DNA of 64,000 nucleotides from Xanthomonas arboricola (GCF_002940665.1 NZ_MIGY01000001.1:1364001-1428000), one strand, 5' to 3'; counted from the first letter of the stretch, positions 33,302 through 42,660 are shown. Translations and numbers: made by a program. Notes: generated by a model not told the origin, from the sequence alone.

Positions 33302-33698
33302 GGTGGCTTCCTTCTTCCACCGGTAGAAGGCGCCCGCAGGGCGGATGAGGGGCGCCTCGGATATCCACCAATGACCAGCGATGACGCACGCGCCGCCACG
33401 CGCCTTCAGGGTTGAATCGTTGATGGGAAAGTCTTGGCGGTAGCCGTCCTGTGCTGCACGGCTGCTTGCGGATGCGCGCTGATCACTCCCTTCTTCCGCC
33501 CGAAGGGCCGGACGAGGGTACGGGCGAAGCCTGGTGTTATCCAACTTGGTCAGGGGCTTCGCTCCGTACTCTCACCCCAACCCCCGGCCCGCGCCAGCGG
33601 CGCCCTTATCGCCCCGCAGGAGAGGGGCTTGAGCACGTGCGCCGGCAGCGTTAGCCCTTTCCCTCGCACTCCCCCGCAACCAGGAGAGGAGCTTTCGC
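33302..33698. other. Gene-free convergent interval with repeat remnants
   Basis: Lies between the APC permease and the GH92 stop codon. It holds a diverged CCCGCAGGGCGGATGAGGGG segment near 33335 and an abbreviated CTCACCCC element at 33570-33630. Short frames here look compositional; no credible gene seen. Confidence 0.55.
33570..33630. repeat. CTCACCCC...GAGAGGGGC element, short copy
   Basis: CTCACCCCAACCCCCGGCCC then GCGCCAGCGGCGCCCTTATC and CAGGAGAGGGGC. It has the ends of the 6323 and 37131 copies but lacks the central GGCACGCGCGCCAG block, so it is an internally deleted member. Confidence 0.7.
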
Positions 33699-36176
33699 TC
33701 AACGCGCGGTTGCAGGCGTGGCGCAGAACGAGGTCGGGAGTGCGTCTGGTTGGGTGCCCCAGCCCTGGGTCGGCGCCTGCCTGGTCAGCGCGAACGACAG
33801 CGTGCCGCCCTGCTGCAACTGGGCCCAATCCAGGAACACCTGCCGCTGCGGCGCGCCGTTCAGATGCACGCTGTCCACGTATTGCAGCGCGCGGCCATCG
33901 GCGCCGGGGGCGTCGATGCGCAGGCGCTTGCCGTTGCCCAGGTTTAGCGTCACCCGCTTGAAGCGCGGGGCGTGCAGCAGGAACTGTCCGCTGCCCGGTA
34001 CCGCCGGATACAGGCCCAGGGCGCTGAACAGGTACCAGGCCGACATCGTGCCGAGGTCGTCGTTGCCGGTGACGCCGTTGGGCGCGTTGGTGAACAGCTG
34101 CTGCGCAGCGCGCACCACGGTGGCGGTCTTCCACGGCTGGCCGATCAACGTATACATCCACGGTGCGTGCAGATCTGGTTCGTTGTTGGGGTTGTAGCGG
34201 TACTGGTTGTAATAGCTGTACGGGCCGACCACCCAGTGCGTGCGCGCGGCGTTGAGCGGGTCCTTCAGCAGGTCGTCGTAGGCGAAGAAGGCATCCAGGC
34301 GTTTGCCGGCCTGCTCGCTGCCGTGCATGGCCTGCAGCATGCCGGGAATGTCCTGCTGCACCAGCCACTGGTATTGCCAGGCGGTGCCTTCGTGGAAGCC
34401 GTGCTGCGAGCGCGGGCTGTAGCGATCGTCCGAGGGTGCGTACCAGCTGCCATCTTCCAGCCGGGGCCGTGGAAACCCGCTGAAGCCGGTATCGGTATCG
34501 CGCACGTTGGCGTCCCAGACGCTGCGCCAGTTGCCGCCGCGTTTGCGTAGCAACGCGCTGTCGTCGGGGTGGCCTAGCGCTTGCGCCATCTGCGCCAACG
34601 CGCAGTCGGCCAGCGCGTACTCCAGCGTGGCCGAGCCGCCGTGGTGCGGGTCCACGTCCATGCCCTTGGACGGGAACGCGCGGTCGTACTGCACGAAGCC
34701 GTTGGCCAGATAGCTGGCGTTGCCGGAGCGGCCGGCGTGGCGCGAGTTGATCGGCGGTTGCTCGAAGGCGTTCTGGCGCAGCGCTGCGTACGCCTGCGCC
34801 TGGTTGTCCTGCAGCGCGCCGAAGCGCCACAGGTCGACCAGGAACGGGGTCACCGGATCGCCGGTCATGATGTTGGTATCGAAGTTGGCATAGCCCCAGC
34901 GCGGCAGCCAGCCGCCTTGCTGATGGATCGCCAGCAGCGAGCGGCCGATGTCGCGCGCGCGCGTCGGCTGCAGCAACGCCAGCAGCTGGTTCTGCGAGCG
35001 ATAGGTGTCCCACAGCGAGAAATACTCGTAATAGGTCCAGCCATCGGCGCGGTGGATCGCATCGTCGAAGCCGCGATAGCGGCCATCGACATCGCTGCCG
35101 GTCAGCGGCTGCAGCAGGGCGTGATACAGCGCGGTGTAGGCCACGCTGCGGTCGTCGGCGCTGGCGCCATCCAGCTGCAGGCTGGCCAGCTCCTTGCGCC
35201 ACGCCTGCTGCGCGCGTTGGCGCATCTGCTCCAGGCCCAGCAGCTTGCCGCCGAGCATGCCGTCGGCGCGCAGGTTGTTGCGTGCACCTTCGGCATCCAC
35301 GTGCGAGATGGCGCTGACCACGGTCACTGCGCGCGCGTTCTTGTTGTTGCCCAGCGGGAAACTGAGCCAGGCGCCATTGGGCTTGAGTTCGCCGCCCATG
35401 CCGTGGCGCGCATCGGGCACGCCGCCGTCTTCGCCCCACACGCCGTGCGCGGTGAACGGGCGGTCGAATTCCAGCCGGAACCAGGTGGTGTATTCGTGGC
35501 CGCCACAGAAACTGCGCGTGGTCAGTTTGCCTTCGACCACGCGGTCGCCGACCACCTGCAACTGGCTGCCGATCACCACGTGGCGGTCGTTGGCCTGGCC
35601 CAGATTGACCAGCACATGGCCGGTGTCGGCGCCGGGAGCGAAGGTGTAACGCTCGGCCGCGGCGCGGGTGAGCGCGGTGGCTTCGGCGTCGATGCCGCCG
35701 TAGTCGGTCAGCCGCACCTTGTAGTAGCCGGCCTGGCCGACTTCGCCGTCATGGGTGTAGCGGGCGGCGTAGCGCTTCTGGTCGAAGGCCTTGGCGTCGC
35801 CGGTGTCGAAGTCGCCGCCAGGGCCGATGCGGCCGGTGACCGGCAGCACCGAGACCTGCCCGCCCTGCTCCCAGCAGCCGGCCCCGGACAGGAATGAATG
35901 GCCGAAGCCGCGGATGCTGGGGTCGTCGTAGCGCCAGCCGGCGTAGTGCGCGCCGATCGGGCTGACCTGGACCAGGCCGAACGGCGCCGAGGCACCGGGG
36001 AAGGTGTTGCCGTCGTCCTTGCTGCCGATGAAGGTGTTGACCTGCGCCGGGTCCTGCGCGGCCAGCGGCGCGGACACCGCCATGCCGAGCAGGCACAGGC
36101 CGGCGGCAGCGCGGCGCCAGAACGGCAGCGCAGCGCCGCGGAAGACGGAACGGTCGAACGAAACTGCGCAGAGCAT
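33699..36176 (-). CDS. Exported GH92 alpha-1,2-mannosidase
   Basis: An 825-residue glycoside hydrolase family 92 enzyme. A signal peptide (AAAGLCLLGMAVSAPLAAQ) is followed by VNTFIGSKDDGNTFPGASAPFGLVQVSP, GFGHSFLSGAGCW, the catalytic-domain motifs YYEYFSLWDTYRSQNQLLALLQP, GYANFDTNIMTGDPVTPFLVDLW, GTAWQYQWLVQQDIPGML and GNDDLGTMSAWYLFSALGLYP. These calcium-dependent exo-mannosidases trim mannose from N-glycans or mannans, which fits a plant-associated lifestyle. Start at 36176 chosen for the signal peptide. A TonB-dependent receptor remnant lies upstream in the same orientation. Confidence 0.94.
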   Translation of the reverse strand: MLCAVSFDRSVFRGAALPFWRRAAAGLCLLGMAVSAPLAAQDPAQVNTFIGSKDDGNTFPGASAPFGLVQVSPIGAHYAGWRYDDPSIRGFGHSFLSGAGCWEQGGQVSVLPVTGRIGPGGDFDTGDAKAFDQKRYAARYTHDGEVGQAGYYKVRLTDYGGIDAEATALTRAAAERYTFAPGADTGHVLVNLGQANDRHVVIGSQLQVVGDRVVEGKLTTRSFCGGHEYTTWFRLEFDRPFTAHGVWGEDGGVPDARHGMGGELKPNGAWLSFPLGNNKNARAVTVVSAISHVDAEGARNNLRADGMLGGKLLGLEQMRQRAQQAWRKELASLQLDGASADDRSVAYTALYHALLQPLTGSDVDGRYRGFDDAIHRADGWTYYEYFSLWDTYRSQNQLLALLQPTRARDIGRSLLAIHQQGGWLPRWGYANFDTNIMTGDPVTPFLVDLWRFGALQDNQAQAYAALRQNAFEQPPINSRHAGRSGNASYLANGFVQYDRAFPSKGMDVDPHHGGSATLEYALADCALAQMAQALGHPDDSALLRKRGGNWRSVWDANVRDTDTGFSGFPRPRLEDGSWYAPSDDRYSPRSQHGFHEGTAWQYQWLVQQDIPGMLQAMHGSEQAGKRLDAFFAYDDLLKDPLNAARTHWVVGPYSYYNQYRYNPNNEPDLHAPWMYTLIGQPWKTATVVRAAQQLFTNAPNGVTGNDDLGTMSAWYLFSALGLYPAVPGSGQFLLHAPRFKRVTLNLGNGKRLRIDAPGADGRALQYVDSVHLNGAPQRQVFLDWAQLQQGGTLSFALTRQAPTQGWGTQPDALPTSFCATPATAR

Positions 36177-36373
36177 GCAAGACACCTCGGGGGAGCGGGC
36201 GACCGAAGCCGCAGGTGGAGGATCCCTGCCGAGCGCTGCACCACGCAGCGTTCGGCTTACAACGACCGCGTTTGAACGAGCGGCGGCCCGAGACCGGCCG
36301 GCACTCGCGTGCAGTGCCGGCGCCCGCACGGCCACCCGCTGCCGTCTGACGATCTCACCGGGCGTTGGTCGCC

Positions 36374-36826
36374 TCAGAAATCGAACACGTATTCTGCCGC
36401 GATCTCGCGCCCCACCGGACTGAACAGGCGGCTGTTGTAGAACTCGTAATCGAGCTTGTATGGATCCTTGTGGTTGTAGCCGGTGCTGTTGAAGACGTTG
36501 TTGACGTAGAGGTTGAGCTTCATCGCCGGAGTGATGCGATAGCCGAGATTGACGTTCCAGGTGATCGCCGGGCCGACGCGGCCGAAGTATTTGCGGGTGC
36601 TCTGGCCGAAGGTGGGGCTGGCCGGATCGGTGTCGGTGCAGTTGGCGCGGTCGTCGGGCACGCCGCCATCGGCAAACGGCACGCAACCGCCTGGGTTGTC
36701 GAGCCGGTCCAGGCCCCAGTGCGAGCGCACGCCGGGCACCGCGCCGACACGGTCGCCGTAGACGGTGGCGTTCCAAGCGTCGTCGAGGACGATGGTACGA
36801 CGGAAAGACTTCGTCTTTTCAAACAC
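36374..36826 (-). pseudogene. C-terminal remnant of a TonB-dependent receptor
   Basis: About 150 residues ending in AAEYVFDF with the outer-membrane terminal Phe. It contains WNATVYGDRVGAVPGVRSHWGLDRLDNPGGCVPFAD and the barrel strands ITWNVNLGYRITPAMKLNLYVNNVFNSTGYNHKDPY typical of the last strands of Xanthomonas TonB-dependent receptors. The plug and most of the barrel are missing; homology stops near 36826 where AT-richer, unrelated sequence begins. It lies about 200 bp upstream of the GH92 gene and was probably its cognate receptor. Confidence 0.8.
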
Positions 36827-37130
36827 TTGCGGGGGAATGGGGTACTTGGATCGATCTAAATTCGGTACCGTCGTGTGTCATGGGTTGGCAAAGATTAAGC
36901 ATTCTCGCCCACCTGCTGCACACCGCGGTGCAGCAAAGTGTGCGGCGTCTGGCAGTTTTTCCGATGCTTAGGTGTTTTGAATCAATCTGTTGCGACTGCT
37001 CGGGTACTGCGTTTCCGGCGCGTGTCAGCTACGCTGACGGATGAGCCGGCTTGGGGTCCGATTGGGCTGCGTTGCGCGCGGTCGGTTGAGAGAGCTGCGC
37101 TTGGGCGTGTTGCGTATCGGTGGGCCGGAC
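36827..37130. other. Gene-free sequence upstream of the receptor remnant
   Basis: Unrelated to TonB receptors and partly AT-richer. Contains the short inverted repeat CTGCACACCGCGGTGCAG near 36917. No gene, no insertion-sequence ends recognised. The likely deletion junction of the receptor lies at its left edge. Confidence 0.45.
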
Positions 37131-37252
37131 CCGCACCCCAACACCCGCTCCGCGCCCCGGCCCGCGCTAGCAGCGCGGGCGCTCCCAGGCACGCGCGCCA
37201 GTGGCGCGCACGCTGCGCCTTATCGCCCCGGGGGGAGAGGGGCCTGGTCCCC
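37131..37252. repeat. CTCACCCC-family element, copy near the DUF2628 gene
   Basis: Starts CCGCACCCCAACACCCGCTC, contains GGCACGCGCGCCAGTGGCGC and CCTTATCGCCCCGG, ends GGGGAGAGGGGCCTGG. Closest to the copy at 6323-6438. Confidence 0.75.
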
Positions 37253-37270
37253 GGGGCTTGGTTCGCCCAT

Positions 37271-37299
37271 AAAAAAGCCCGGTCAGTGACCGGGCTTGG
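37271..37299 (-). terminator. Rho-independent terminator of the DUF2628 gene
   Basis: GCCCGGTC and GACCGGGC form the stem. Read on the minus strand it is followed by a run of six T (the plus-strand A run at 37271-37276). It lies about 50 bases after the gene. Confidence 0.9.
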
Positions 37300-37350
37300 C
37301 GACGCTGGCATGGCGGCGGGAGGGGCCGACGCGCCGGTGACGCAGTTGCT

Positions 37351-37743
37351 TCAGATCCAGCGCATGCCTTCGAACGGGTTCCAGCTGGTGCTGCCCTTCG
37401 CCTTGTCCAGGTAATAGGCGTAGTTGGCGATCATGCCGGTCAACAACGACAACGGCAGCCACAGCACGTTCTGAAACGCGGCGGGCAGGAACGAGGCCAC
37501 GATGCTGACCACGATGCTGATGCCGATCAGGCTCAACGCCTTGCGCCACAGGCCGATGATGAAGAAATAGATGACGCCGAAGAAGAAGGCATAGAAGTTC
37601 ATGCCGACCTTGACCTTCTCGCCAAAACTCAAGGTCTTCAGTGCGTTCTTGTAACTGGGGTCTTTGGGGCCACCGTGACGGTCGAAGAAATCGAAACGGA
37701 ACTGCCACTTGGGACTGAGCTGGGTGCGATCGAAGGTGTCCAT
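37351..37743 (-). CDS. DUF2628 membrane protein
   Basis: A 130-residue protein with an N-terminal cytoplasmic segment (WQFRFDFFDRHGGPKDPSYKNALKTLSFGEKVKVGMNFYAFFFGVIYFF) and three hydrophobic segments, ending NYAYYLDKAKGSTSWNPFEGMRW. This is the DUF2628 pattern (transmembrane segments followed by an NxxYYxxK-type tail). Function unknown. An imperfect palindrome of the form TGTAACC..N..CTACA lies just upstream of the start. Confidence 0.85.
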   Translation of the reverse strand: MDTFDRTQLSPKWQFRFDFFDRHGGPKDPSYKNALKTLSFGEKVKVGMNFYAFFFGVIYFFIIGLWRKALSLIGISIVVSIVASFLPAAFQNVLWLPLSLLTGMIANYAYYLDKAKGSTSWNPFEGMRWI

Positions 37744-37750
37744 TCCAAAC

Positions 37751-37774
37751 CATGTAGTTGAAAACGGTTACATG
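37751..37774. promoter_or_regulatory. Candidate operator upstream of DUF2628 gene
   Basis: CATGTA and TACATG are separated by 12 bases, directly upstream of the DUF2628 start. The symmetry suggests a repressor site, but no regulator can be named. Confidence 0.3.
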
Positions 37775-37876
37775 ATAGGCGATCGCGTATTCATCGGCAC
37801 GTTCGCGGGCGCCGGCAAGACGTAAGGGTCAGCCGCCGATCAGCTTCGGCAGTGGCTGCCTGCAGGACGCAGCACG

Positions 37877-39607
37877 TTATTCGCGCCCGTCGCTGACGCT
37901 GGTGCCGCGGCGCGCCCGGCGCAGCGCATACAGCGAGCGGTCGGCGCGATCGACCACCGCCGCCAGCGCCTCGCCGTCGTTGCGCAGGGCGGTGCCCAGG
38001 GTGAACTGGATCGGCGCGTCGTCGGTGGCGGCCATGTAGTGGCGCGCCAATGCCGCCAGCTGCGGCTGGGTGGGTTGATGCAGCAGCACCAGGAACTCGT
38101 CGCCACCCAGACGGACCAGCCGGTCCTGGGTGCGCAGCGGTTGATTGAGGAACCAGGCCATCTGCACCAGTACCTCGTCGCCGCGCTGGTGGCCATGGGT
38201 GTCGTTGACCAGTTTGAACTTGTCCAGATCCACCACGATGCAGCCCCAGCGCACGCTGGGGTCGCGCTTGTCGAGCTCGTCCAGGAAGCGGCGGTTGTAG
38301 CAGTTGGTGAGCGGGTCGGTGAACGACCATTCCAGCAGCTGTTTCTCCTGCTGGTACTGGTTGGTGATGTCCTGGGCGTGCGCCAGTACGATGGTGGCGT
38401 CGGACTCCACGTCCAGCACGTTGCTGTACTGCCAGTGGCGCAGGCTGCCGTCGCTGGCGACCAGCTCGATCACCCCGGCGTCCTGACCGTCGAGCACCAT
38501 GCGCGACAGATAGCCCTGCAGGGCGGCATGCCGCTCGGGGCGGACGAATTCCAACAACGAGCGGCCTTCCACACCGTCCACGCTGCGGCCCAACGAGCGC
38601 GCGGCGGCCGGATTGACGCTGATCAGGCGGCCATCCATGTCGTGGGTGCAGATCAGGCCCAGGCTGTATTGGAACATGTTGCGGAACTTGCGCTCGCTGG
38701 CGGCCAGCGCATCCACCGCACGATGGCGGTCGGTGACGTCCTGGATCGCGCCGATCAGGCGGGTGCGTCCGTCCACATGCTCCATCGAGCCGGTGGCGTG
38801 CACCCATAGCTGCCGGCCGGTGGCGCTGACCAGCGGCAGTTCCAGATCCCAGGGCGTGCCATCGTGCACGCAGGCCTCGACCGCCTCGGTGATCACCGCG
38901 CGCGCATCGAGCGGATAGAAGCCGATTCCCTCGGCCAGGGTCGGCCGGTAGCCCGCCGGCAGATCGTGCAGGCGGCAGGTCTGGTCCGACCAGGTCAGGG
39001 TGCCGCTGGCGACGTCCACTTCCCAGCCGCCGACGCCGGCAACCCGGCCGGTGCGTTCCAGGAACGCCTCGCTCTCGCGCAGGCGTTGCTGCAGTTGCGC
39101 ATTGGCGTCTTCGCGCTCCAGCATCAGCCGGCGCTGCTCCAGGCCTTCGGCGGCAACCCTGGCCAGGTGCTGCAAGGCGGCCAGTTGCGCCGGCTCCAGC
39201 GCGCGCGGGCGCTGGTCGATCACGCAGACGGTGCCCATGCGCAACCCGTCGGACAACACGATCGGCGCGCCGGCGTAGTAACGGATCCCCGGCGCCTCGG
39301 TGACCAGCGTATTGTCGCAAAAGCGCGGATCGGCCGGCGCATCGCGTACTTCCATCACCGCATCGTTCTGGATGGCGTGGGCGCAGAATGCGAGTTCGCG
39401 TGGACTTTCGCCGGCGTCGGGCAAGCCGATATTGGCCTTGCACCATTGACGATGCTCATCCACCAACGACACCAGCGCGATCGGCGTGCCCGCGATCGCC
39501 TGCGCGGCGGCCGCCAGCGCATCGAAGAACGGCTCGGTATCGGTATCGACGACCTGCAACAGCGCCAGACGCGACAGCCGCTCGGTCTCACGGGAGGTGG
39601 ATGACAC
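37877..39607 (-). CDS. GAF-PAS-PAS-GGDEF diguanylate cyclase
   Basis: About 576 residues. An N-terminal GAF domain (LALLQVVDTDTEPFFDALAAAAQ, VSLVDEHRQWCKANIGLP, FCDNTLVTEAPGIRYYAGAPI), two PAS segments (GWEVDVASGTLTWSDQTCRLH and MFQYSLGLICTHDMDGRLISVNPAAARSLG), and a GGDEF domain with intact active site LVRLGGDEFLVLLH and FTDPLTNCYNRRFLDEL. It should synthesise cyclic di-GMP in response to a small ligand or redox cue. No EAL domain is present. The start is uncertain: no ATG fits, and GTG 39607 or a nearby TTG is likely. An upstream minisatellite lies in the putative leader. Confidence 0.88.
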   Translation of the reverse strand: MSSTSRETERLSRLALLQVVDTDTEPFFDALAAAAQAIAGTPIALVSLVDEHRQWCKANIGLPDAGESPRELAFCAHAIQNDAVMEVRDAPADPRFCDNTLVTEAPGIRYYAGAPIVLSDGLRMGTVCVIDQRPRALEPAQLAALQHLARVAAEGLEQRRLMLEREDANAQLQQRLRESEAFLERTGRVAGVGGWEVDVASGTLTWSDQTCRLHDLPAGYRPTLAEGIGFYPLDARAVITEAVEACVHDGTPWDLELPLVSATGRQLWVHATGSMEHVDGRTRLIGAIQDVTDRHRAVDALAASERKFRNMFQYSLGLICTHDMDGRLISVNPAAARSLGRSVDGVEGRSLLEFVRPERHAALQGYLSRMVLDGQDAGVIELVASDGSLRHWQYSNVLDVESDATIVLAHAQDITNQYQQEKQLLEWSFTDPLTNCYNRRFLDELDKRDPSVRWGCIVVDLDKFKLVNDTHGHQRGDEVLVQMAWFLNQPLRTQDRLVRLGGDEFLVLLHQPTQPQLAALARHYMAATDDAPIQFTLGTALRNDGEALAAVVDRADRSLYALRRARRGTSVSDGRE

Positions 39608-39757
39608 AAAGGCGTCGCAGTGGCTCAATGGAATGCTCGCTTGTTCGCCGGGCAATCTGCTCAGTCTAGCGGACCGGACATACCTGCTAACGCAGCGTTG
39701 CGTGCGCCATCGCACAGAAGATACGCTGTGCGCGGCCCGCGCGCCACGTGGCGACCG

Positions 39758-39801
39758 CATGGGCACGGCATGGGCACGGCATGGGCACGGCATGGGCACG
39801 G
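39758..39801 (-). repeat. 11-bp minisatellite (four perfect copies) upstream of the diguanylate cyclase gene
   Basis: The unit CATGGGCACGG is repeated four times without mismatch between glycerate kinase and the diguanylate cyclase, about 150 bases before the likely cyclase start. Copy number may vary between strains. Confidence 0.95.
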
Positions 39802-39829
39802 CCTGCGCGAGGCATCCCGCGCGCTGCCG

Positions 39830-40999
39830 TCAGCGCATGTCTGCACTCGCAGGCAGCTGCGCCAAGCCCTGGCCCACCTGCAGCGCGGCGGCCACATTGC
39901 GCGCAGCGATGCGCACGTTGCTGGCGGCGTCGGCCAGTGCCTGCTCCACCGTGCAGGCGCGATGCACCACCGCAAACATCGCGTCGATGCCATGGCCATG
40001 CAGCAGCGCGGCGCCGTTGCCCAGGCAACCGGCGATGGCGAGCACCGGCTTGCCGTGCCGCTGCGCCACGCGCGCCACGCCCACCGGGGTCTTGCCGTGC
40101 AGGCTCTGGCCGTCCAGACGGCCTTCGCCGGTGATGACCAGATCGGCCTGGGCGACCAACGCATCCAGCCCGAGCGCCTGCGCCACGATCTCCACGCCGG
40201 GCCGCAACTGCGCGCCCAGGTACGCCACCAGCGCCGCGCCCAGGCCGCCGGCCGCGCCGCCGCCGGGCAGGTCGTGCAGGCGCACACCCAGGTCGCGTTG
40301 CAGCACATCGGCGTAGTGCTGCAGGTTGCTGTCGAGCTGGCGCACCATGCCGGGGGTGGCGCCCTTCTGCGGGCCGAACACCGCCGAGGCGCCGGTCGGG
40401 CCGATCAGCGGGTTGTCCACGTCGCAGGCCACTTCGAACTGGCAGTCCTGCAGCCGCACGTCCAGGCCCTGCGTGTCGATGCGGGCCAGCGTCGCCAGCG
40501 CGCCGCCGCCAGGGCCGATCGACTCGCCCTGCGCATCCAGCAGCCGCACGCCCAGGGCCTGCGCCAGACCGGCGCCGCCGTCGTTGGTGGCGCTGCCGCC
40601 GATGCCGATGACGAAGCGCCGCGCGCCGGCATCCAGCGCGGCCAGGATCAACTCGCCCACGCCCGCAGTGCTGGTGCGCAGCGGCGCGCGCTCGGCCGGC
40701 GGCACCAGCGCCAGGCCGCTGGCGGCGGCCATTTCGATCACCGCGGTGCGGCCGTCGCCGGTCAGGCCGAAGAATGCCTGCACCGGGATGCCGAGCGGGC
40801 CGCTGACCGTGCAGTCGATCACCCGCCCGTCGGTGGCCGCCACCAGCGCGTCGACCGTGCCTTCGCCGCCATCGGCCACCGGCACCTTGCGGTACTGCCA
40901 GTCGGGGAACACCTCGCGGAAGCCGGCCTCGATCTGGGTGGCCACCTCCAGCGCAGACAGGCTTTCCTTGTAGGAATCGGGCGCGATGACGATCTTCAT
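39830..40999 (-). CDS. Glycerate kinase (GarK/GlxK family)
   Basis: A 389-residue enzyme phosphorylating D-glycerate to 2- or 3-phosphoglycerate. Motifs are MKIVIAPDSYKESLSALEVA, VPVADGGEGTVDALV, IGIGGSATNDGGAG, GPTGASAVFGPQKGA, DLPGGGAAGGLGAAL and ITGEGRLDGQSLHGKTPVGVA. Together with the MFS carrier 25 bp upstream it looks like a sugar-acid/glycerate uptake and use operon. The ATG at 40999 was chosen; a GTG two codons upstream is possible. Confidence 0.95.
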   Translation of the reverse strand: MKIVIAPDSYKESLSALEVATQIEAGFREVFPDWQYRKVPVADGGEGTVDALVAATDGRVIDCTVSGPLGIPVQAFFGLTGDGRTAVIEMAAASGLALVPPAERAPLRTSTAGVGELILAALDAGARRFVIGIGGSATNDGGAGLAQALGVRLLDAQGESIGPGGGALATLARIDTQGLDVRLQDCQFEVACDVDNPLIGPTGASAVFGPQKGATPGMVRQLDSNLQHYADVLQRDLGVRLHDLPGGGAAGGLGAALVAYLGAQLRPGVEIVAQALGLDALVAQADLVITGEGRLDGQSLHGKTPVGVARVAQRHGKPVLAIAGCLGNGAALLHGHGIDAMFAVVHRACTVEQALADAASNVRIAARNVAAALQVGQGLAQLPASADMR

Positions 41000-41024
41000 G
41001 GGCACACTCGCTGGGACGGATGCA

Positions 41025-42335
41025 TCACTGGTTCACCGCGCGTGCCGGCACCCGCAGCACCAGCGCGGCGCCCAGCAGCATGGCCCCGGCCAGCACGTAC
41101 AGCGCCAGCTCGGTGCTGTGGGTGGCGTCCTTGATCCAGCCCACCAGGTACGGGCTGACGAAGCCGGCGACCTGGCCGGTGGAGTTGATCAGCGCCAGCC
41201 CACCGGCCGCAGCGGCGGCAGTGAGGAAGCCGTTGGTCAGCGGCCAGAACAGCGGCAAGCCACTGACCGCGCCCATCGTGGCCAGGGTCATGCCGAACAG
41301 GGCCAGGCCCAGGTTGTCGGTGACGCTGGCGGCGATGCACAGCCCGGCCGCCCCCATCAGCAGCGGCATCACCAGATGCCAGCGGCGCTCGCGGCGGCGG
41401 TCGGCCGAGCGGCCCATCAGCACCATGAACACCGCCGCGGCCAGGTACGGAATGGCGCTCATCAGGCCGATCCGCATGGGGTCGGTGACGCCGCTGCCCT
41501 GGATGATCGAGGGCAGCCAGAAGTTGATCGCATACACCCCGCTCTGGATGCAAAAGTACACCGTGCCCAGCATCCACACCGCCGGGTTGCGCAGCACCGC
41601 GCCCAGCGAGCTGGAGGCACCGGCCGGCTTGCCGGCTTCGTCGGCGGCCAGCGCGCGGGTCAATGCCTGCTTCTCCTGCGTGTCCAGCCAGCTCGCCTGC
41701 TGCACGCCATCGCTGAGCAGGAACCACACCCCGATGCCCAGCAACACCGTGGGCAGGCCCTGCAGCAGGAACATCCATTGCCAGCCGGCCAGGCCACCCT
41801 GCCCGGCCGAAAAATGGCCGAGGATCCAGCCCGACAACGGCCCGCCCAGCACGCCGGAGATCGGGATGGCCGACATGAAGACGGTCATGACCCGGCCGTG
41901 CTGGGCGCGCGGAAACCAGCGCGTCAGGTACAGCACGATGCCGGGGAAGAAGCCGGCCTCGGCCGCGCCGGTGAGCAGGCGCAGGGTGTAGAAACCGGCC
42001 GGGGTGCGCACGAACATCAGGCAGGTCGACAGCAGGCCCCAGCTGACCATCATGATCGCCACCCAGCGGCGCGCGCCGATGCGCTGCAGGATCAGGTTGC
42101 TCGGCACCCCGCAGGCCAGATAGCCGATGAAGAAGATGCCCGCGCCCAGCCCGTACACGGTTTCGCTCATGCCCAGATCGCCCAGCATCTGCAGCTTGGC
42201 GAAGCCGACATTGACCCGGTCCAGGTAATTGAACAGGTAACAGACGAACAGGAACGGGATCAGCCGCCACAGGATCTTGCGGTAGGTCGGGGCCATGCCG
42301 TCGGGGGGCGGCAGGGGCCGGGAGGCTTGGGTCAT
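41025..42335 (-). CDS. MFS transporter, sugar-acid (ACS) family
   Basis: A 436-residue major facilitator with 12 predicted helices. The anion:cation symporter family signature is present (FLFVCYLFNYLDRVNVGFAKLQM, LGAGIFFIGYLACGVPSNLILQRIGARRW, LTGAAEAGFFPGIVLYLTRWFP, GPLSGWIL). Relatives carry galactonate, tartrate, hexuronates or phthalates. Coupling to glycerate kinase suggests tartronate, glycerate or an aldarate breakdown chain, but the substrate is inferred. Confidence 0.92.
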   Translation of the reverse strand: MTQASRPLPPPDGMAPTYRKILWRLIPFLFVCYLFNYLDRVNVGFAKLQMLGDLGMSETVYGLGAGIFFIGYLACGVPSNLILQRIGARRWVAIMMVSWGLLSTCLMFVRTPAGFYTLRLLTGAAEAGFFPGIVLYLTRWFPRAQHGRVMTVFMSAIPISGVLGGPLSGWILGHFSAGQGGLAGWQWMFLLQGLPTVLLGIGVWFLLSDGVQQASWLDTQEKQALTRALAADEAGKPAGASSSLGAVLRNPAVWMLGTVYFCIQSGVYAINFWLPSIIQGSGVTDPMRIGLMSAIPYLAAAVFMVLMGRSADRRRERRWHLVMPLLMGAAGLCIAASVTDNLGLALFGMTLATMGAVSGLPLFWPLTNGFLTAAAAAGGLALINSTGQVAGFVSPYLVGWIKDATHSTELALYVLAGAMLLGAALVLRVPARAVNQ

Positions 42336-42593
42336 CGCACGCTCCAGCAGTCGGTGGGCCCACCGGCGCACAGTGCCCTGGCACTGGCACCGCACAGGGG
42401 TCGGCGCATTCTAGTTGGCGCTTGTTCCAGGAAGCATCGTCAGCCTGCTGCCTGGCTGTGGGCAGGTAAACGCCAGTTTTTGTGCAAATGCCCAAATCCA
42501 CATTTACTCCAGCCCTGCACCAACAACCAAGCCAGCTCCCCACCGCCAGGCGCTATGCAGGACCAGCCCCGCACGACAGACCGCCTCGGCTTT
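42336..42593. other. Interval between MFS gene and dipeptidase gene
   Basis: Promoter region of the minus-strand MFS-glycerate kinase operon. No additional gene, no recognised repressor site. Confidence 0.4.
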
Positions 42594-42660
42594 GCGAATC
42601 CCGAATCCCGACTGCCCAATTCCAGCACTACCTCCCTACTCCCGATTCCCCACTCCCCAC
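42594..42660. repeat. CGAATCCC/GATTCCCC short repeat at the 3' end of the dipeptidase gene
   Basis: Clustered CGAATCCC, GATTCCCC and CACTCCCC units overlap the last codons of the dipeptidase (YAVGSGESGVGR tail), showing that repeat expansion reached the coding end. Confidence 0.65.

Noticed and set aside
31799-33544. Minus-strand frame of about 581 codons opposite the APC permease
   Set aside because: Antisense to a clear 12-helix permease and made of His/Arg/Gln-rich low-complexity sequence.
39758-39801. CRISPR array
   Set aside because: The 11-bp units are contiguous with no spacers, and no cas genes are present.
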